In this document: one piece after another, positions 17,776 to 25,647 of the stretch
Layout of the letters: each line of letters begins with the position of its first letter
Numbering within the stretch: position 1 is the first letter of the stretch
Assembly (NCBI GenBank): GCA_023475165.1
Contig: JAMCWA010000070.1
Location: 56,001-120,000 of the forward strand
DNA length: 64,000 nucleotides
Direction: 5' to 3'
Source: Bacillota bacterium
GTDB taxonomy: Bacteria > Bacillota > Sulfobacillia > JAMCWA01
The notes under the pieces: model-generated
What the model was told of the DNA's origin: nothing
What the model saw: only the letters and a program-made list of their open reading frames with translations
Databases searched by the model: none
Translations under genes and position numbers: made by a program

Positions 17776-18163
17776 CATTGTAATTGACTCCGATATCCTC
17801 ATTGATCACCTCCGGGGCTTTCAGCCGGCCACAGATTTTTTGTTACGCATTTTTCAGGGCGAGTTTACGGGCCATATATCTGTACTTACGGAAATGGAAT
17901 TGCTGGCTGGCACTATACCCAAAAAAGGCGAAAAAGAGCAGATAGAGAGTTTGCTTAAGCGTTTTAATGCCATTCCCGTATCGTCTAGTATTGCCCGGCG
18001 TGCCGGAGAGCTTTTGCGAAAATACAGAGCTAATGGACTTGCCCCGGTAGACGCCATCATTGCCAGTACCTCTTTAGACCTGACAGCCATACTGGTGACG
18101 AGGAATACGAAGCACTTTGAGCCTATTGAAGGATTATTAACTTTAAAACCCTACTCTTCTTAA
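17768..18163 (+). CDS. PIN-domain ribonuclease toxin, VapC family
   Basis: A 131-residue PIN-domain protein. Acidic metal-binding residues are visible in IVIDSDILIDHLRG (Asp about 6-8), in TEMELLAG (Glu), in PVDAIIAST (Asp about 98) and in LVTRNTKHFEPI, which replaces the usual TRDxxHF. VapC toxins cleave tRNA or rRNA. The ATG at 17768 overlaps the antitoxin stop, giving translational coupling. The length is typical of the family. Confidence 0.9.
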   Translation: MNSIVIDSDILIDHLRGFQPATDFLLRIFQGEFTGHISVLTEMELLAGTIPKKGEKEQIESLLKRFNAIPVSSSIARRAGELLRKYRANGLAPVDAIIASTSLDLTAILVTRNTKHFEPIEGLLTLKPYSS

Positions 18164-18171
18164 GTTACAAG

Positions 18172-18345
18172 GATGTGATTGCTGGCCGCCCGGGCTATCC
18201 GGACGGCCTCCAGGGTGGCGCCGCGGACCGGTTCCACCGCCAGGGAGAGGGAGCTGAAGTAGAGGATAGGGGTCCTCAAGTACCTCTGACGGCAGTTCGC
18301 CGGGGTCAAGCCGACACTCCATAATGCAGTGTAAAATGCCCTCTG
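18172..18345 (-). pseudogene. PfkB-type sugar kinase fragment with frameshift
   Basis: In one minus-strand frame the sequence reads ILYFSSLSLAVEPVRGATLE, then AVRIARAAS, which matches the conserved PfkB/ribokinase stretch before the ATP site (LSLxxEPxRxATLEAVxxA). Just upstream, the matching RLDPGELPSEVLEDP lies in another frame, so a frameshift separates the two halves. Both ends are missing. It fills most of the 330-bp gap between the VapC gene and dGTPase. Confidence 0.5.
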
Positions 18346-18358
18346 GCAGGGTATGAAA

Positions 18359-18396
18359 ACTGACCCACCCTCTAAAGGACTAAGTATCTCATTGCT
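18359..18396. mobile_element. IS-end-like repeat, copy 2 (probable IS21-family relic)
   Basis: CTGACCCACCCTCTAAAGGA followed by CTAAGTATCTCATTGC repeats the element at 17247-17285 in the same orientation, 1.1 kb away. The AbrB/VapC pair lies between the two copies. No transposase gene is left. Confidence 0.35.
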
Positions 18397-18493
18397 TTAA
18401 AGTCCAGCCAGCCCTGGCCGGCAGCGCCCCCGGCGTCCGAGGGTCTGGAAGCAATCCTCGCCAGGGCACGTCCAATACCTTTTTAGAGATCCG

Positions 18494-19768
18494 TTAATAC
18501 ATCCAGGACCGCATTACTCGCTCATGGGGTTCAAAGAGGGCAGAATAAAGCTCCATGGCCGATCTATCCGTGAGAGAAGAAATAAAATCAACGAGTATAC
18601 GCCTCTTCTTAGTGTCACCGGCCTCTTGCAAGCACTCCTGAACCTCACGTGGAAGCAAGGCAGGTTTGTCCCACCACTGTTTATAAAGGGATCTTATGAT
18701 CCTCCGTCCCTTTTCCACCATAATCATCACGGCCGGGTGACGGTATACTTCCTCAAGCAGTTTATCTTTGAGAAGCCCGAGGTCGGACCTAACCTGTGGC
18801 GAGTGGTCAGCCAGAGGGTTGGCCATCTGACGCACGTCCGAAATACTTCTCACGGAAAAACGCTGGATATTCTTCTTCGTTTGTTCAATAGCGTCTACGG
18901 AAAGGTTATGTATGAGATTGCGGACGAACAGGCGCAGGGCGATCTCGTCCGCGGCCGAGTCTTCTGACTGACCCGCGTATTCCAGCTCGTCGTAGCTTTC
19001 TTCCAAAATCTTAATGCGCCACGATCGAACCTGTTCCATAGTAACCAGTCTTGCAGCCAGAGCGTCTTCTAGATCATGGGTCAGGTAAGCGAGCGTGTCA
19101 GCTAGGTCGACGACCTGACTTTCCAGACTGGGTTGATTATATTGCTTAAACTCATCTGGTACCGCCGGATTGTCAAAGGCAGTCGAGTGGCGGGCAAGAC
19201 CTTCCCTGGTTTCGAAGCACAGGTTTAGGCCGGGGAAATCACGGTATCTTTTTTCCAGTTGGTCAACGATGCGCAAGCTTTGGAGATTATGATCAAAACC
19301 TCCGGCGTCCTTAATGAGGTCATCAAGTTCCTCCTCACCAGCATGCCCGAAAGGAGGATGGCCTAAGTCATGAGCAAGGGAAATCGCCTCCACCAAATCC
19401 TCATTGAGACCCAGAGCCCGAGCAATGGTCCGAGCGTGCTGCATCACCTCAAGGGTGTGAGTCATCCTGGTCCGGTAGAAATCGCCCTCATGGACGACAT
19501 AGACTTGGGTTTTAAACTGAAGCCTACGAAAAGATGAGGAGTAAAGGATCCGGTCACGATCGCGCTGAAAGGGGAGACGATACTGGTCTGGCCCCCCCAC
19601 CTCTTCGCGGTATTTTCTCTGACAATCCCGGGAACGAGTAGCATAGGGCGCCAAGTGCTCCTCTTTCGCCGAAAGTGAGGAATGATCCTCTAGTGCCAAT
19701 GTGCTTTCCTCCTCCCCTTTGTCCCGCCCCGTAAAACTCCACCGTGGCCGAGGCTGCACTTTAGTCAT
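18494..19768 (-). CDS. dgt: Deoxyguanosinetriphosphate triphosphohydrolase-like HD protein
   Basis: A 424-residue HD-domain dNTP triphosphohydrolase that removes triphosphate from dGTP or other dNTPs. The N-terminal LAPYATRSRDCQRKYRE and FQRDRDRILYSSSFRRLQ are typical openings. The metal site is visible as RMTHTLEV, then ISLAHDLGHPPFGHAGEE (the HD pair, about residues 128-140), and DTLAYLTHDLEDA further on. The C-terminal domain is full length. The first 35 residues are poorly conserved, so the true start may lie slightly downstream. The role is nucleotide-pool control. Confidence 0.9.
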   Translation of the reverse strand: MTKVQPRPRWSFTGRDKGEEESTLALEDHSSLSAKEEHLAPYATRSRDCQRKYREEVGGPDQYRLPFQRDRDRILYSSSFRRLQFKTQVYVVHEGDFYRTRMTHTLEVMQHARTIARALGLNEDLVEAISLAHDLGHPPFGHAGEEELDDLIKDAGGFDHNLQSLRIVDQLEKRYRDFPGLNLCFETREGLARHSTAFDNPAVPDEFKQYNQPSLESQVVDLADTLAYLTHDLEDALAARLVTMEQVRSWRIKILEESYDELEYAGQSEDSAADEIALRLFVRNLIHNLSVDAIEQTKKNIQRFSVRSISDVRQMANPLADHSPQVRSDLGLLKDKLLEEVYRHPAVMIMVEKGRRIIRSLYKQWWDKPALLPREVQECLQEAGDTKKRRILVDFISSLTDRSAMELYSALFEPHERVMRSWMY

Positions 19769-19980
19769 CCATAGTCATCCATAGGCATCCTAGGCTATCC
19801 TGGCAACGCTTTGACTGCTTTCCCGAGAAGCGACATGGCCTCCTGCCCAGACAGGCGGCAGAAGAGCTTCGCCAGTAAAATTATAAGGCTTTCCCGATGC
19901 GAAACTTGTCGAAATATGTCTTGGAGAAAAATTTCTTGGGTTATTCGCTGCGCTGCCAATGTAGGCTTCGGGGACCCTGA

Positions 19981-20355
19981 TTACCATAGCAAGTGCTCGT
20001 TCCATAAGGAAATGACAACATCAATTTGCTGATTGTGAACTTTTCCTCCGCCTGTTACTTCGTCCCACAAAGCCAGTTGATTTTTAGATAAGGCAGGTTC
20101 ACGCTTAAGGGCCTCAAGTGCCCGTATGGCGTAGTTCTTGTTCTTTATGGAGTTTGTATATTTCCCTGGAACAACTCCTTTGACCAATCCTTCTTCACAC
20201 AGGCCCAGGTAGGCCCCTCTTGGGCAACCTTTGTCCTGGGCAGCGCTCCCTCGGCCAAAGATCTCTGTTGTGGCAATATCCCAGGCCTCTCTTGGGTCAA
20301 CGCCACGTTGCGCCAACTTAGTGGCCATTATCGCAGCTTCACCGTACTTGCCCAA
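19981..20355 (-). CDS. Hypothetical protein, DUF6979-like
   Basis: A 124-residue soluble protein I associate with the DUF6979 family: MGKYGEAAIMATKLAQRGVD, then PREAWDIATTEIFGRGSAAQ, then DKGCPRGAYLGLCEEGLVKG, and a C-terminal VHNQQIDVVISLW. The Cys-Pro-Arg-Gly-Ala and GLCEEG blocks are the most conserved-looking part. No enzymatic motif or membrane segment is visible and the function is unknown. These proteins are often seen in accessory regions. The family name is recalled, not searched. Confidence 0.75.
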   Translation of the reverse strand: MGKYGEAAIMATKLAQRGVDPREAWDIATTEIFGRGSAAQDKGCPRGAYLGLCEEGLVKGVVPGKYTNSIKNKNYAIRALEALKREPALSKNQLALWDEVTGGGKVHNQQIDVVISLWNEHLLW

Positions 20356-20650
20356 TTGCTATCCCTCCATAAAAACGATTTTCCCAGCTCCTACAGAGAC
20401 CTTCTTGGAAATACTAACGATACAAACAACCCCATTGGACTGGTCATCTCTTTTTATACATTAGCATGATTTGACAGTGGTCATCTTCAAAAAGGACTTT
20501 ACCCACATTCTCCTTCACGAAGGCGAATTCCCTCCTTTGCTGCCAATACGGCAGGCGGTATGAAGTATGGGGGTTACAGGTTTGCGCTAGGGGTCGAGTA
20601 CCGCCAGTACCCAGGGTTTCGCTTGTAAAATAGCCAAAAGTCAAAATTTT
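20356..20650. other. Gap with no supported gene
   Basis: Minus-strand reading shows a short frame ending at 20444 (REFAFVKENVGKVLFEDD near its end) that looks protein-like but has no good start and matches nothing I know. No repeat or hairpin stands out. Confidence 0.3.
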
Positions 20651-20936
20651 TCACGCTAGCTTTTCCATAATGAAGTGAAGAGCGGCCCCCATGGCATAGT
20701 TCTTGTGGTGAGCGGAATACTTAGGCTGGTGCTTTTTAAATAACGTTCGCCACTCCACGAGAGCGATATTTCTAAGATGGGATAGAATATCGACGGTTAT
20801 TGCTGGTAGTAACGCATCATTTCCGTTTGCCTCCCACCTATTTTCATTCTGGGTGAGGTTGTCTATTATAGAACACCATCTCTCTGATTCTAGAATGCTC
20901 GGGATCCGTGGCAGCTCGCATCCCTTGGGCTTCTTT
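20651..20936 (-). pseudogene. Truncated hypothetical gene (C-terminal part only)
   Basis: A minus-strand frame of about 95 codons is open from the stop at 20937-20939 to a TGA at 20651, with protein-like composition (ILSHLRNIALVEWRTLFKKH, then GAALHFIMEKLA at the end). It has no ATG or TTG at its beginning, and directly upstream lies a transposase fragment. This suggests the 5' part was lost in a rearrangement. I do not recognise the family. Confidence 0.35.
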
Positions 20937-21143
20937 CATCCTTTGGACGTGGGCTGTGAAAGCCTCGGCCAAAATCGGGAGGTCTCGATACCCCGGAATC
21001 TAATTAAAGCCAGTTCAGCGTTTTGAGCATTAATTGTCACCCAGCACAAGGCCCCGTCGCCGTTCGTCGTATCCTCTACCCCCTGCCGGACGCTATCTCG
21101 AATCCGCTCGTTTAACGACTCTATGGCATTGGTCCTACGAAAA
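20936..21143 (-). pseudogene. IS256/Mutator-type transposase C-terminal fragment
   Basis: The minus strand reads IFRRTNAIESLNERIRDSVR, which carries the TNAIESLN motif of IS256/Mutator transposases around the last catalytic Glu. It continues about 45 residues to a stop at 20936, with no upstream part. It overlaps the end of the AlbA_2 gene, whose last codons share the same DNA in another frame. The sequence after the motif diverges from typical IS256 ends, so only a short part of the transposase is certain. Confidence 0.55.
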
Positions 21144-22466
21144 ATCAAATTCCTCTTTTTCTTTGTTAAAAAACGGGACTGCCTCTTGCTCCAAACCAAA
21201 AGCAGCATAGACTCTTTTTACCAAATCATAGGCTGTTTTATCTGGCGTAAAGTTACTAGACACTTTAGTTTGGAAAGAGAAATGCGGCTCGCTAAAGGGC
21301 TTCACATCTGATCTTGGAAATCGAAATCCAATCGAGCGAGGGGAATATGGGAGAAGTATGTACCCCCTTATATTTCGGTAATAAAGAGTGATCAAGAACT
21401 CGCCATCAATTTTGGATTCCGTGGTAATTGCGCGGTACAGCCTTAAAAAGGTGGCGGGGTATTCCGTTACTGGATAAGGATACAACCTCGGCCTTCGGCG
21501 AAACTCTTCTTCAGATTGTCTCCAGCAAAAGTTCTCATTGAGCGGTGTCCAGAATTCCATGTGGCCGTTACCAAGAAGCTCTAGGTATCTATAATCTTTT
21601 TCACCCCAGCGAATTCCTTCTGAAAACCGTTCGACAACAGCAAAGCCAGGATGCATATTCCACCCAGCTTCCCTCGACCCAGGCGGCTCCTGTATAAATT
21701 TAAGAATCTCGTCAGAATCCACGTTAATGAGCCCTGCTCGCGGATTAACCGGTGTGGCCGCCATCGAGAAATATGGGATATCCCTGATCTCCTTTTCAAA
21801 ACGGTCAACTGTCACACGTGCCAGTGAATCGCCATTTTCAATAAATAAAAGTGTAGGGATCACACCCGATTGCATCTTCTCCAAAATAATCTCACACTCT
21901 TTTTCGGATTCAATGACCTTCATAATCTTATTTAGAGCAAACCCAATATCAGAAAGCCTGCGCTCAAGTGAGTCGTTCTTAAAAGCTTCTTTTATTTCGC
22001 TTAAACGCATAACTTTCTTGCCATCGACGTATCTGGTGTAGAAATCCGTTCTGTAATTAAAGGTAACCATGTGAGGTGCGCGTGCACTTGCAGGAATCCT
22101 GACAATCACAAGTGGATTGTTGTTAACAGTTCTAGTGACTACTTCTAATCCTTCTATTGGTTCTGAAATGTGTGCATGGCTTAGTTCTACAATTGCTTTT
22201 TTAATCCTCTCCACATCCGTGATTAATCCAGATGCATAGGATTGCGCCCTGCCATTTCCATCGTCACGAATCCCGACAATAAAATACCCGCCCCCTCCGT
22301 TGGCAAACGAAACAATATCTCGCAGAAGCTCGAGCTTCTGATCATCGTCTCTATAATTAATGGTGGCTTTGAATTCCAAATGTTTGCGTTCGGAAATATG
22401 ATCGCGGACCAAAGAGTCTATTTCTTCGTCGGTGATCTCACTAATCGATTTGCCTTCAAAAATCAT
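21135..22466 (-). CDS. AlbA_2 (Schlafen-type) putative DNA-binding/ATP-dependent protein
   Basis: A 443-residue protein. Residues about 22-150 form an AlbA_2 domain: ERKHLEFKATINYRDDDQKL, then LLRDIVSFANGGGGYFIVGI and RDDGNG, the typical E-F-K and SFAN-x-GGG-x-I-x-G pattern. The C-terminal 280 residues are unassigned. AlbA_2 proteins occur as regulators and in defence-related or mobile contexts. The first-listed ATG at 22466 has a GGTAGTAAG ribosome-like site. The last codons run into transposase-derived DNA, so the original C-terminus may have been altered. Confidence 0.75.
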   Translation of the reverse strand: MIFEGKSISEITDEEIDSLVRDHISERKHLEFKATINYRDDDQKLELLRDIVSFANGGGGYFIVGIRDDGNGRAQSYASGLITDVERIKKAIVELSHAHISEPIEGLEVVTRTVNNNPLVIVRIPASARAPHMVTFNYRTDFYTRYVDGKKVMRLSEIKEAFKNDSLERRLSDIGFALNKIMKVIESEKECEIILEKMQSGVIPTLLFIENGDSLARVTVDRFEKEIRDIPYFSMAATPVNPRAGLINVDSDEILKFIQEPPGSREAGWNMHPGFAVVERFSEGIRWGEKDYRYLELLGNGHMEFWTPLNENFCWRQSEEEFRRRPRLYPYPVTEYPATFLRLYRAITTESKIDGEFLITLYYRNIRGYILLPYSPRSIGFRFPRSDVKPFSEPHFSFQTKVSSNFTPDKTAYDLVKRVYAAFGLEQEAVPFFNKEKEEFDFS

Positions 22467-22683
22467 CTTACTACCCCCTGTCGGTAGTCGATTTCCGAAT
22501 CAAGTGTCTTGCTCACGCCAAACGAGACTTTCCACAAGCAGTCAGTGGTTTTCCGTACGGCTCTTTGCGTAATTGGGCCTGCCAACAGGCAATGGCTCGG
22601 CCGTGTTCTTAGGAACAATGAGCTATATAACGACTACATTACTACAGGTTCGGTAGATTATTGAGACGATAATCCAGGCAGAA
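22467..22683. other. Gap with no supported feature
   Basis: This 217-bp gap shows no gene, clear hairpin or repeat. It probably contains the promoter of the AlbA_2 gene, but no confident boxes are visible. Confidence 0.3.
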
Positions 22684-22854
22684 CTAACCTTCCTTCCGAA
22701 CGCCCTTGAAAGGCCGGGAATCAGAAGTCTTTTGGTCCATGAATCGACCGGTACCGGTATCACGCTTGACCCAAGAATGGGTCCGGGGATTAAAAGTCTG
22801 CGACCGCTGGGTTACGGCTCCCCTTCGATAACCATTACCAGAGTTCTTGGCCAT
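22684..22854 (-). CDS. Small conserved basic protein (56 aa)
   Basis: A 56-residue hydrophilic protein: MAKNSGNGYRRGAVTQRSQT, then FNPRTHSWVKRDTGTGRFMD, ending RPFKGVRKEG. The ATG at 22854 is chosen because GGGGGGTGAG lies 4-12 nt upstream. The frame extends further upstream but without support. Near-identical small proteins (NGYRRGAV and WVKRDxxTGRF) are widespread in bacteria next to restriction and mobile genes. Their function is unknown. It follows a frameshifted small gene on the same strand. Confidence 0.75.
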   Translation of the reverse strand: MAKNSGNGYRRGAVTQRSQTFNPRTHSWVKRDTGTGRFMDQKTSDSRPFKGVRKEG

Positions 22855-22916
22855 TTTCTCACCCCCCTTGATAAACCAGACTTCAGGTCTCGTTATCATC
22901 AATATCTGGCACCTAG

Positions 22917-23071
22917 CTAGAGCATACCATACAATATCTGTATGGTCCAAGCCGCTTTTCGAGATTCTTTCCTGAATAGCTCGTCTATTTTCCATTTTCC
23001 GCCTCTAATGGTCCAATATTGCGGGTTTTGACACCAGAGAATATCCCGGACTAGAGATTTACTTTTGCCAT
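22917..23071 (-). pseudogene. Small ORF (about 51 aa) with a one-base frameshift after codon 3
   Basis: An AAAGGAG ribosome site lies 9 nt before ATG 23071, but the frame stops after MAKVNL. If one A is added to the short A-run in the third codon, a 51-residue frame opens (MAKSKSLVRDILWCQNPQYW, then TIRGGKWKIDELFRKESRKA), ending TAG at 22917-22919. The composition is protein-like and Trp/Lys-rich. It lies just upstream of the 56-residue gene in the same direction, suggesting an old two-gene cassette. It could also be a base-calling error. Confidence 0.45.
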
Positions 23072-23097
23072 TCAGGACAGCTCCTTTCTATAAGCAA

Positions 23098-23127
23098 ACG
23101 CGGCTCCGGGGTTAGCCGGGGCCGCGT
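23098..23127 (-). terminator. Strong GC hairpin, candidate terminator of the amino-acid transporter operon
   Basis: Arms ACGCGGCTCCGG (23098-23109) and CCGGGGCCGCGT (23116-23127) pair with one mismatch around a 6-nt loop. On the minus strand the hairpin is followed by TTTGCTTA. It lies 250 bp downstream of the ATP-binding gene and upstream of the small-gene cassette, so it may close the operon. The T-run is weak. Confidence 0.45.
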
Positions 23128-23227
23128 GGGCAGCCATTTCGTCTGTACCAAGGACGTCTCCGTTTACATCTTGTTACATCTTGCGAGTGCGAGAACCGGG
23201 GTGAGAGGGCCGGCCAAAGAGACTGAA

Positions 23228-23245
23228 TCATTCCCGCAAGAGAAC
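23228..23245. repeat. Displaced copy of the 3' end of the ATP-binding gene
   Basis: TCATTCCCGCAAGAGAAC repeats, with one mismatch, the stop-codon end of the transporter ATPase gene at 23378-23395, exactly 150 bp downstream of it. The space between (23246-23377) holds small direct repeats such as CCTCAGTTTGA twice and variants of TCATTCC, and no gene. Confidence 0.6.
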
Positions 23246-23377
23246 TTCGTGCGGGTCGGGCCGCGCAGGGAGACAAATCTAGCCGAGAAATTTCGCCTCA
23301 GTTTGAAGCCTCAGTTTGAGGCCGGCCGAGGTTGAGACCAGAGACCGGATCATTCCCACTCCATCATTCCTACTCGC

Positions 23378-24139
23378 TCATTCCCGCAACAGAACCTGCC
23401 GCAGAAACGTCCTTGTCCTCTCTTTGACCGGATTGGTGAAGATGGTGTCGGGGGTCCCGTGTTCGATGATCTCCCCTTCATCCATCACGTAAACCGTGTC
23501 GGCTACGTCTTTGGCGAAGTTCATCTCGTGGGTTACCACAATCATGGTCATCCCCTCATTGGCCAGCCGCTTCATCACCGTCAGGACCTCGCCGACCAGT
23601 TCCGGATCGAGGGCCGACGTCGGCTCATCAAAGAGCATGGCCTTTGGCTCCATGGCCAGGGCCCGGGCGATGGCTACCCGTTGTTTTTGCCCGCCGGAAA
23701 GCTGATGCGGGTAAGCGTCGGCTTTGTCGGCCAGACCCACCTTGGCCAGGAGAACCTTGGCCACCGCCACGGCTTCCGCTCGCGGCTTTTTCAATACGTG
23801 GATCGGCGCCATGATGATGTTCTCCAGAACCGTCCAGTGGCCGAAGAGGTTGAAATTCTGAAAGACCATGCCGACCTGCGACCGGTAGAGATCAATGGCC
23901 CGTTCCGGAGGGCGCGTCCATTGGCCATTCACCCATCGCCGGTCCACCCTCTCTCCTTCGAAATAGATGGCTCCAGCATCAGCTTCTTCCAGGAGATTGA
24001 TGCACCGGAGGAGGGTGCTTTTGCCAGAGCCACTTGGTCCAATGATCGTGGCCACCTCGCCGGGTTCCACCTCCAGGGTAACACCCTTGAGAACCTTCAA
24101 GCGCCCGAAACTCTTTTCGAGGCCCTCGACTCGAATCAT
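23378..24139 (-). CDS. Polar amino-acid ABC transporter ATP-binding protein, GlnQ/HisP type
   Basis: A 253-residue ABC ATPase powering import of a polar amino acid. Motifs in order: Walker [10 protein letters not shown] (about 34-42), Q-loop [20 protein letters not shown] (about 89-108), signature [20 protein letters not shown] (about 145-165), Walker [13 protein letters not shown] (about 167-178) and H-loop VTHEM. The full family length and order are present. It belongs with the permease (24690-25343) and binding lipoprotein (25648-26460) on the same strand, separated by a repeat-rich 550-bp spacer rather than the usual tight spacing. Confidence 0.95.
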   Translation of the reverse strand: MIRVEGLEKSFGRLKVLKGVTLEVEPGEVATIIGPSGSGKSTLLRCINLLEEADAGAIYFEGERVDRRWVNGQWTRPPERAIDLYRSQVGMVFQNFNLFGHWTVLENIIMAPIHVLKKPRAEAVAVAKVLLAKVGLADKADAYPHQLSGGQKQRVAIARALAMEPKAMLFDEPTSALDPELVGEVLTVMKRLANEGMTMIVVTHEMNFAKDVADTVYVMDEGEIIEHGTPDTIFTNPVKERTRTFLRQVLLRE

Positions 24140-24534
24140 GACGCCATCCTCCCGAAAATCGCGCTGGTCTAAACATTTCCGCGGCCATCCGTACTACCGA
24201 TTTTCTGACCATCTATTGGCCGAAGAGCGCTAAGTTTTGCGATGACCAATGTACCATCCTCGGCTAGGAATTTACGGACCAACGAACCCAGCTAACGGAA
24301 CACGAACGCTAGATCAACAGCCTACTTCACCCCCGTCTGTTGGCAATGGGGGCAATTCACGCTAACTAGTAAATCGTAGTTCCCGTAGACAACGGACCAG
24401 GCTTTGCTTCGGCCAGGATATCGAGGCGCTCGTCCTCGGACAAGGCCTTTTCCACCCCACGGACCCACCCTACCAGGACCTTCACCGAATGGGCAATCGA
24501 CACGCCGGATCGGCTGTGCGTGGCCGACCTGGCC
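24140..24534. other. Non-coding spacer with an unidentified remnant
   Basis: No intact gene is present. The minus strand contains short protein-like pieces in two frames (AKPGPLSTGTTIY, and NYDLLVSVNCPHCQQTGVK with a CxxC zinc-type pair), suggesting a degraded gene of unknown type. Nothing regulatory is evident. Confidence 0.3.
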
Positions 24535-24710
24535 GCTACCCTACTGAATCCGCAAGGTCGTTCCATCGCCGAGCTCCCAAGCAGACTTGGAACTACGGTA
24601 AGGCCGCCGCTACCTCACTGAATCCGCAGGGCCTATTCCATCGCCGAGCTCCCAAGCAGACTTGGAATTACGGTAAGGCCGCCGCTACCCTATTGAATCC
24701 GCAGCGCCTG
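24535..24710. repeat. Tandem 74/75-bp repeat that includes the 3' end of the permease gene
   Basis: GCTACC starts at 24535, 24609 and 24684 mark units of 74 and 75 bp. The third, incomplete unit is the real end of the permease gene, with stop codon TAG at 24690-24692. The two upstream-numbered units are extra copies of that gene end plus its downstream region, each with a CCAAGCAGACTTGG hairpin. Unit identity is about 90 percent. The result is a long spacer between the permease and ATPase genes. Confidence 0.9.
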
Positions 24711-25343
24711 TTCCATCCGCCGCGTGATCACGGACATGGTGTAAGTCAAGAGGAAGTAGAGTACGGCGACGGCGATATAGACCTCAAAGGACCGGAAGGT
24801 AATACTGATGATGCGCTGTCCGGCCCGCATCAGGTCCTGGATGGTGAGGAGGGAAACCAAGGACGAGTTTTTGATCAAGGCGATGAACTCGTTGCCCAGG
24901 GGCGGGAGCATCCGCAGAAAGGCCTGCGGCAGGACGACTAACCGCATGGTCTGGGCCGGGGAAAACCCCAGAGAGCGAGCGGCTTCGGTTTGCCCCCGGT
25001 CGATGGATTGGATGGCTCCCCTGACTATTTCAGAGATATAGGAACCGCTGTAAATAGACAGGCCGATCACGCCGCAAAGAAAGGCGGGCAGCTTCACCCC
25101 CATCTGCGGCAGCCCAAAATAGAGGATAAAAAGCTGTACCAGAAGGGGAGTCCCGCGGACGAAGGCCACATAGATAGCGGCCAATCCGGCCAAGTACCGG
25201 TTTTTGGAAAGCCTGGCCAAGCCGGCCAAAAGCCCAATGATCGAGCCCAGCACCAGGGCGATCACGGTCACCTCTATGGTCACCAGTGCTCCCAGCAAAA
25301 GATAGGGTAATCCTTCCCAGACCACAGTGAAGTCAAGTCCCAT
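24690..25343 (-). CDS. Polar amino-acid ABC transporter permease, HisM/GlnP type
   Basis: A 217-residue membrane subunit with five predicted helices. Its N-terminal part is LGALVTIEVTVIALVLGSII, which contains the usual T-hydrophobic start of His/Glu/Gln permeases. The cytoplasmic EAA loop is GAIQSIDRGQTEAARSLGFS, then PAQTMRLVVLPQAFLRMLPP. ATG 25343 has GGGAG 7 nt upstream and is preferred to ATG 25349, where the spacing is too short. Copies of its 5' end lie upstream and of its 3' end downstream, so the gene is bracketed by tandem duplications on both sides. Confidence 0.93.
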   Translation of the reverse strand: MGLDFTVVWEGLPYLLLGALVTIEVTVIALVLGSIIGLLAGLARLSKNRYLAGLAAIYVAFVRGTPLLVQLFILYFGLPQMGVKLPAFLCGVIGLSIYSGSYISEIVRGAIQSIDRGQTEAARSLGFSPAQTMRLVVLPQAFLRMLPPLGNEFIALIKNSSLVSLLTIQDLMRAGQRIISITFRSFEVYIAVAVLYFLLTYTMSVITRRMEQALRIQ

Positions 25344-25640
25344 GGACATACTCCCACCGCCCTGCTCTCGTACAATATTAGCCAGACCCAGCCCCGCGTA
25401 CAGTGACGAGGGTTGCGGAGGCTCCGAATGCGCTTGGTTCAAGCACACATACCAGCCCTAGCACCGCATACGGTGATGGGGGTTGCGGAGTCCATGCTCC
25501 CAATACCCTTAGTTCGGGCGTACAATGTTAGCCACCCCAGCCCCGCGTGCAGTGACGAGGGTTGTGGAGTCCATGCTCCCGATACCCTTGGTTCGGACGT
25601 ACAATATTAGCCACCCTGGCACCGCGAACGATGATGAGGG
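25341..25640. repeat. Imperfect 70-79-bp tandem repeats derived from the 5' region of the permease gene
   Basis: Anchor motifs recur: TACAATATTA at 25371, 25521 (one mismatch) and 25600, and GGTTGCGGAG at 25411, 25481 and 25560. Periods are therefore about 70 and 79 bp, with about 3.5 copies. Each unit carries, on the minus strand, a GGGAGCATGG block equivalent to the permease ribosome site and start codon. The array fills the whole spacer between the binding-protein and permease genes. It has no separate coding capacity. Confidence 0.85.
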
Positions 25641-25647
25641 GGGAACC

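Noticed and set aside
20444..20644. 66-codon minus-strand frame
   Set aside because: Partly protein-like, but without a good start and unmatched; noted only in the gap entry.
24535..25640. CRISPR array
   Set aside because: Units are contiguous tandem copies of gene ends with no unique spacers and no cas genes.
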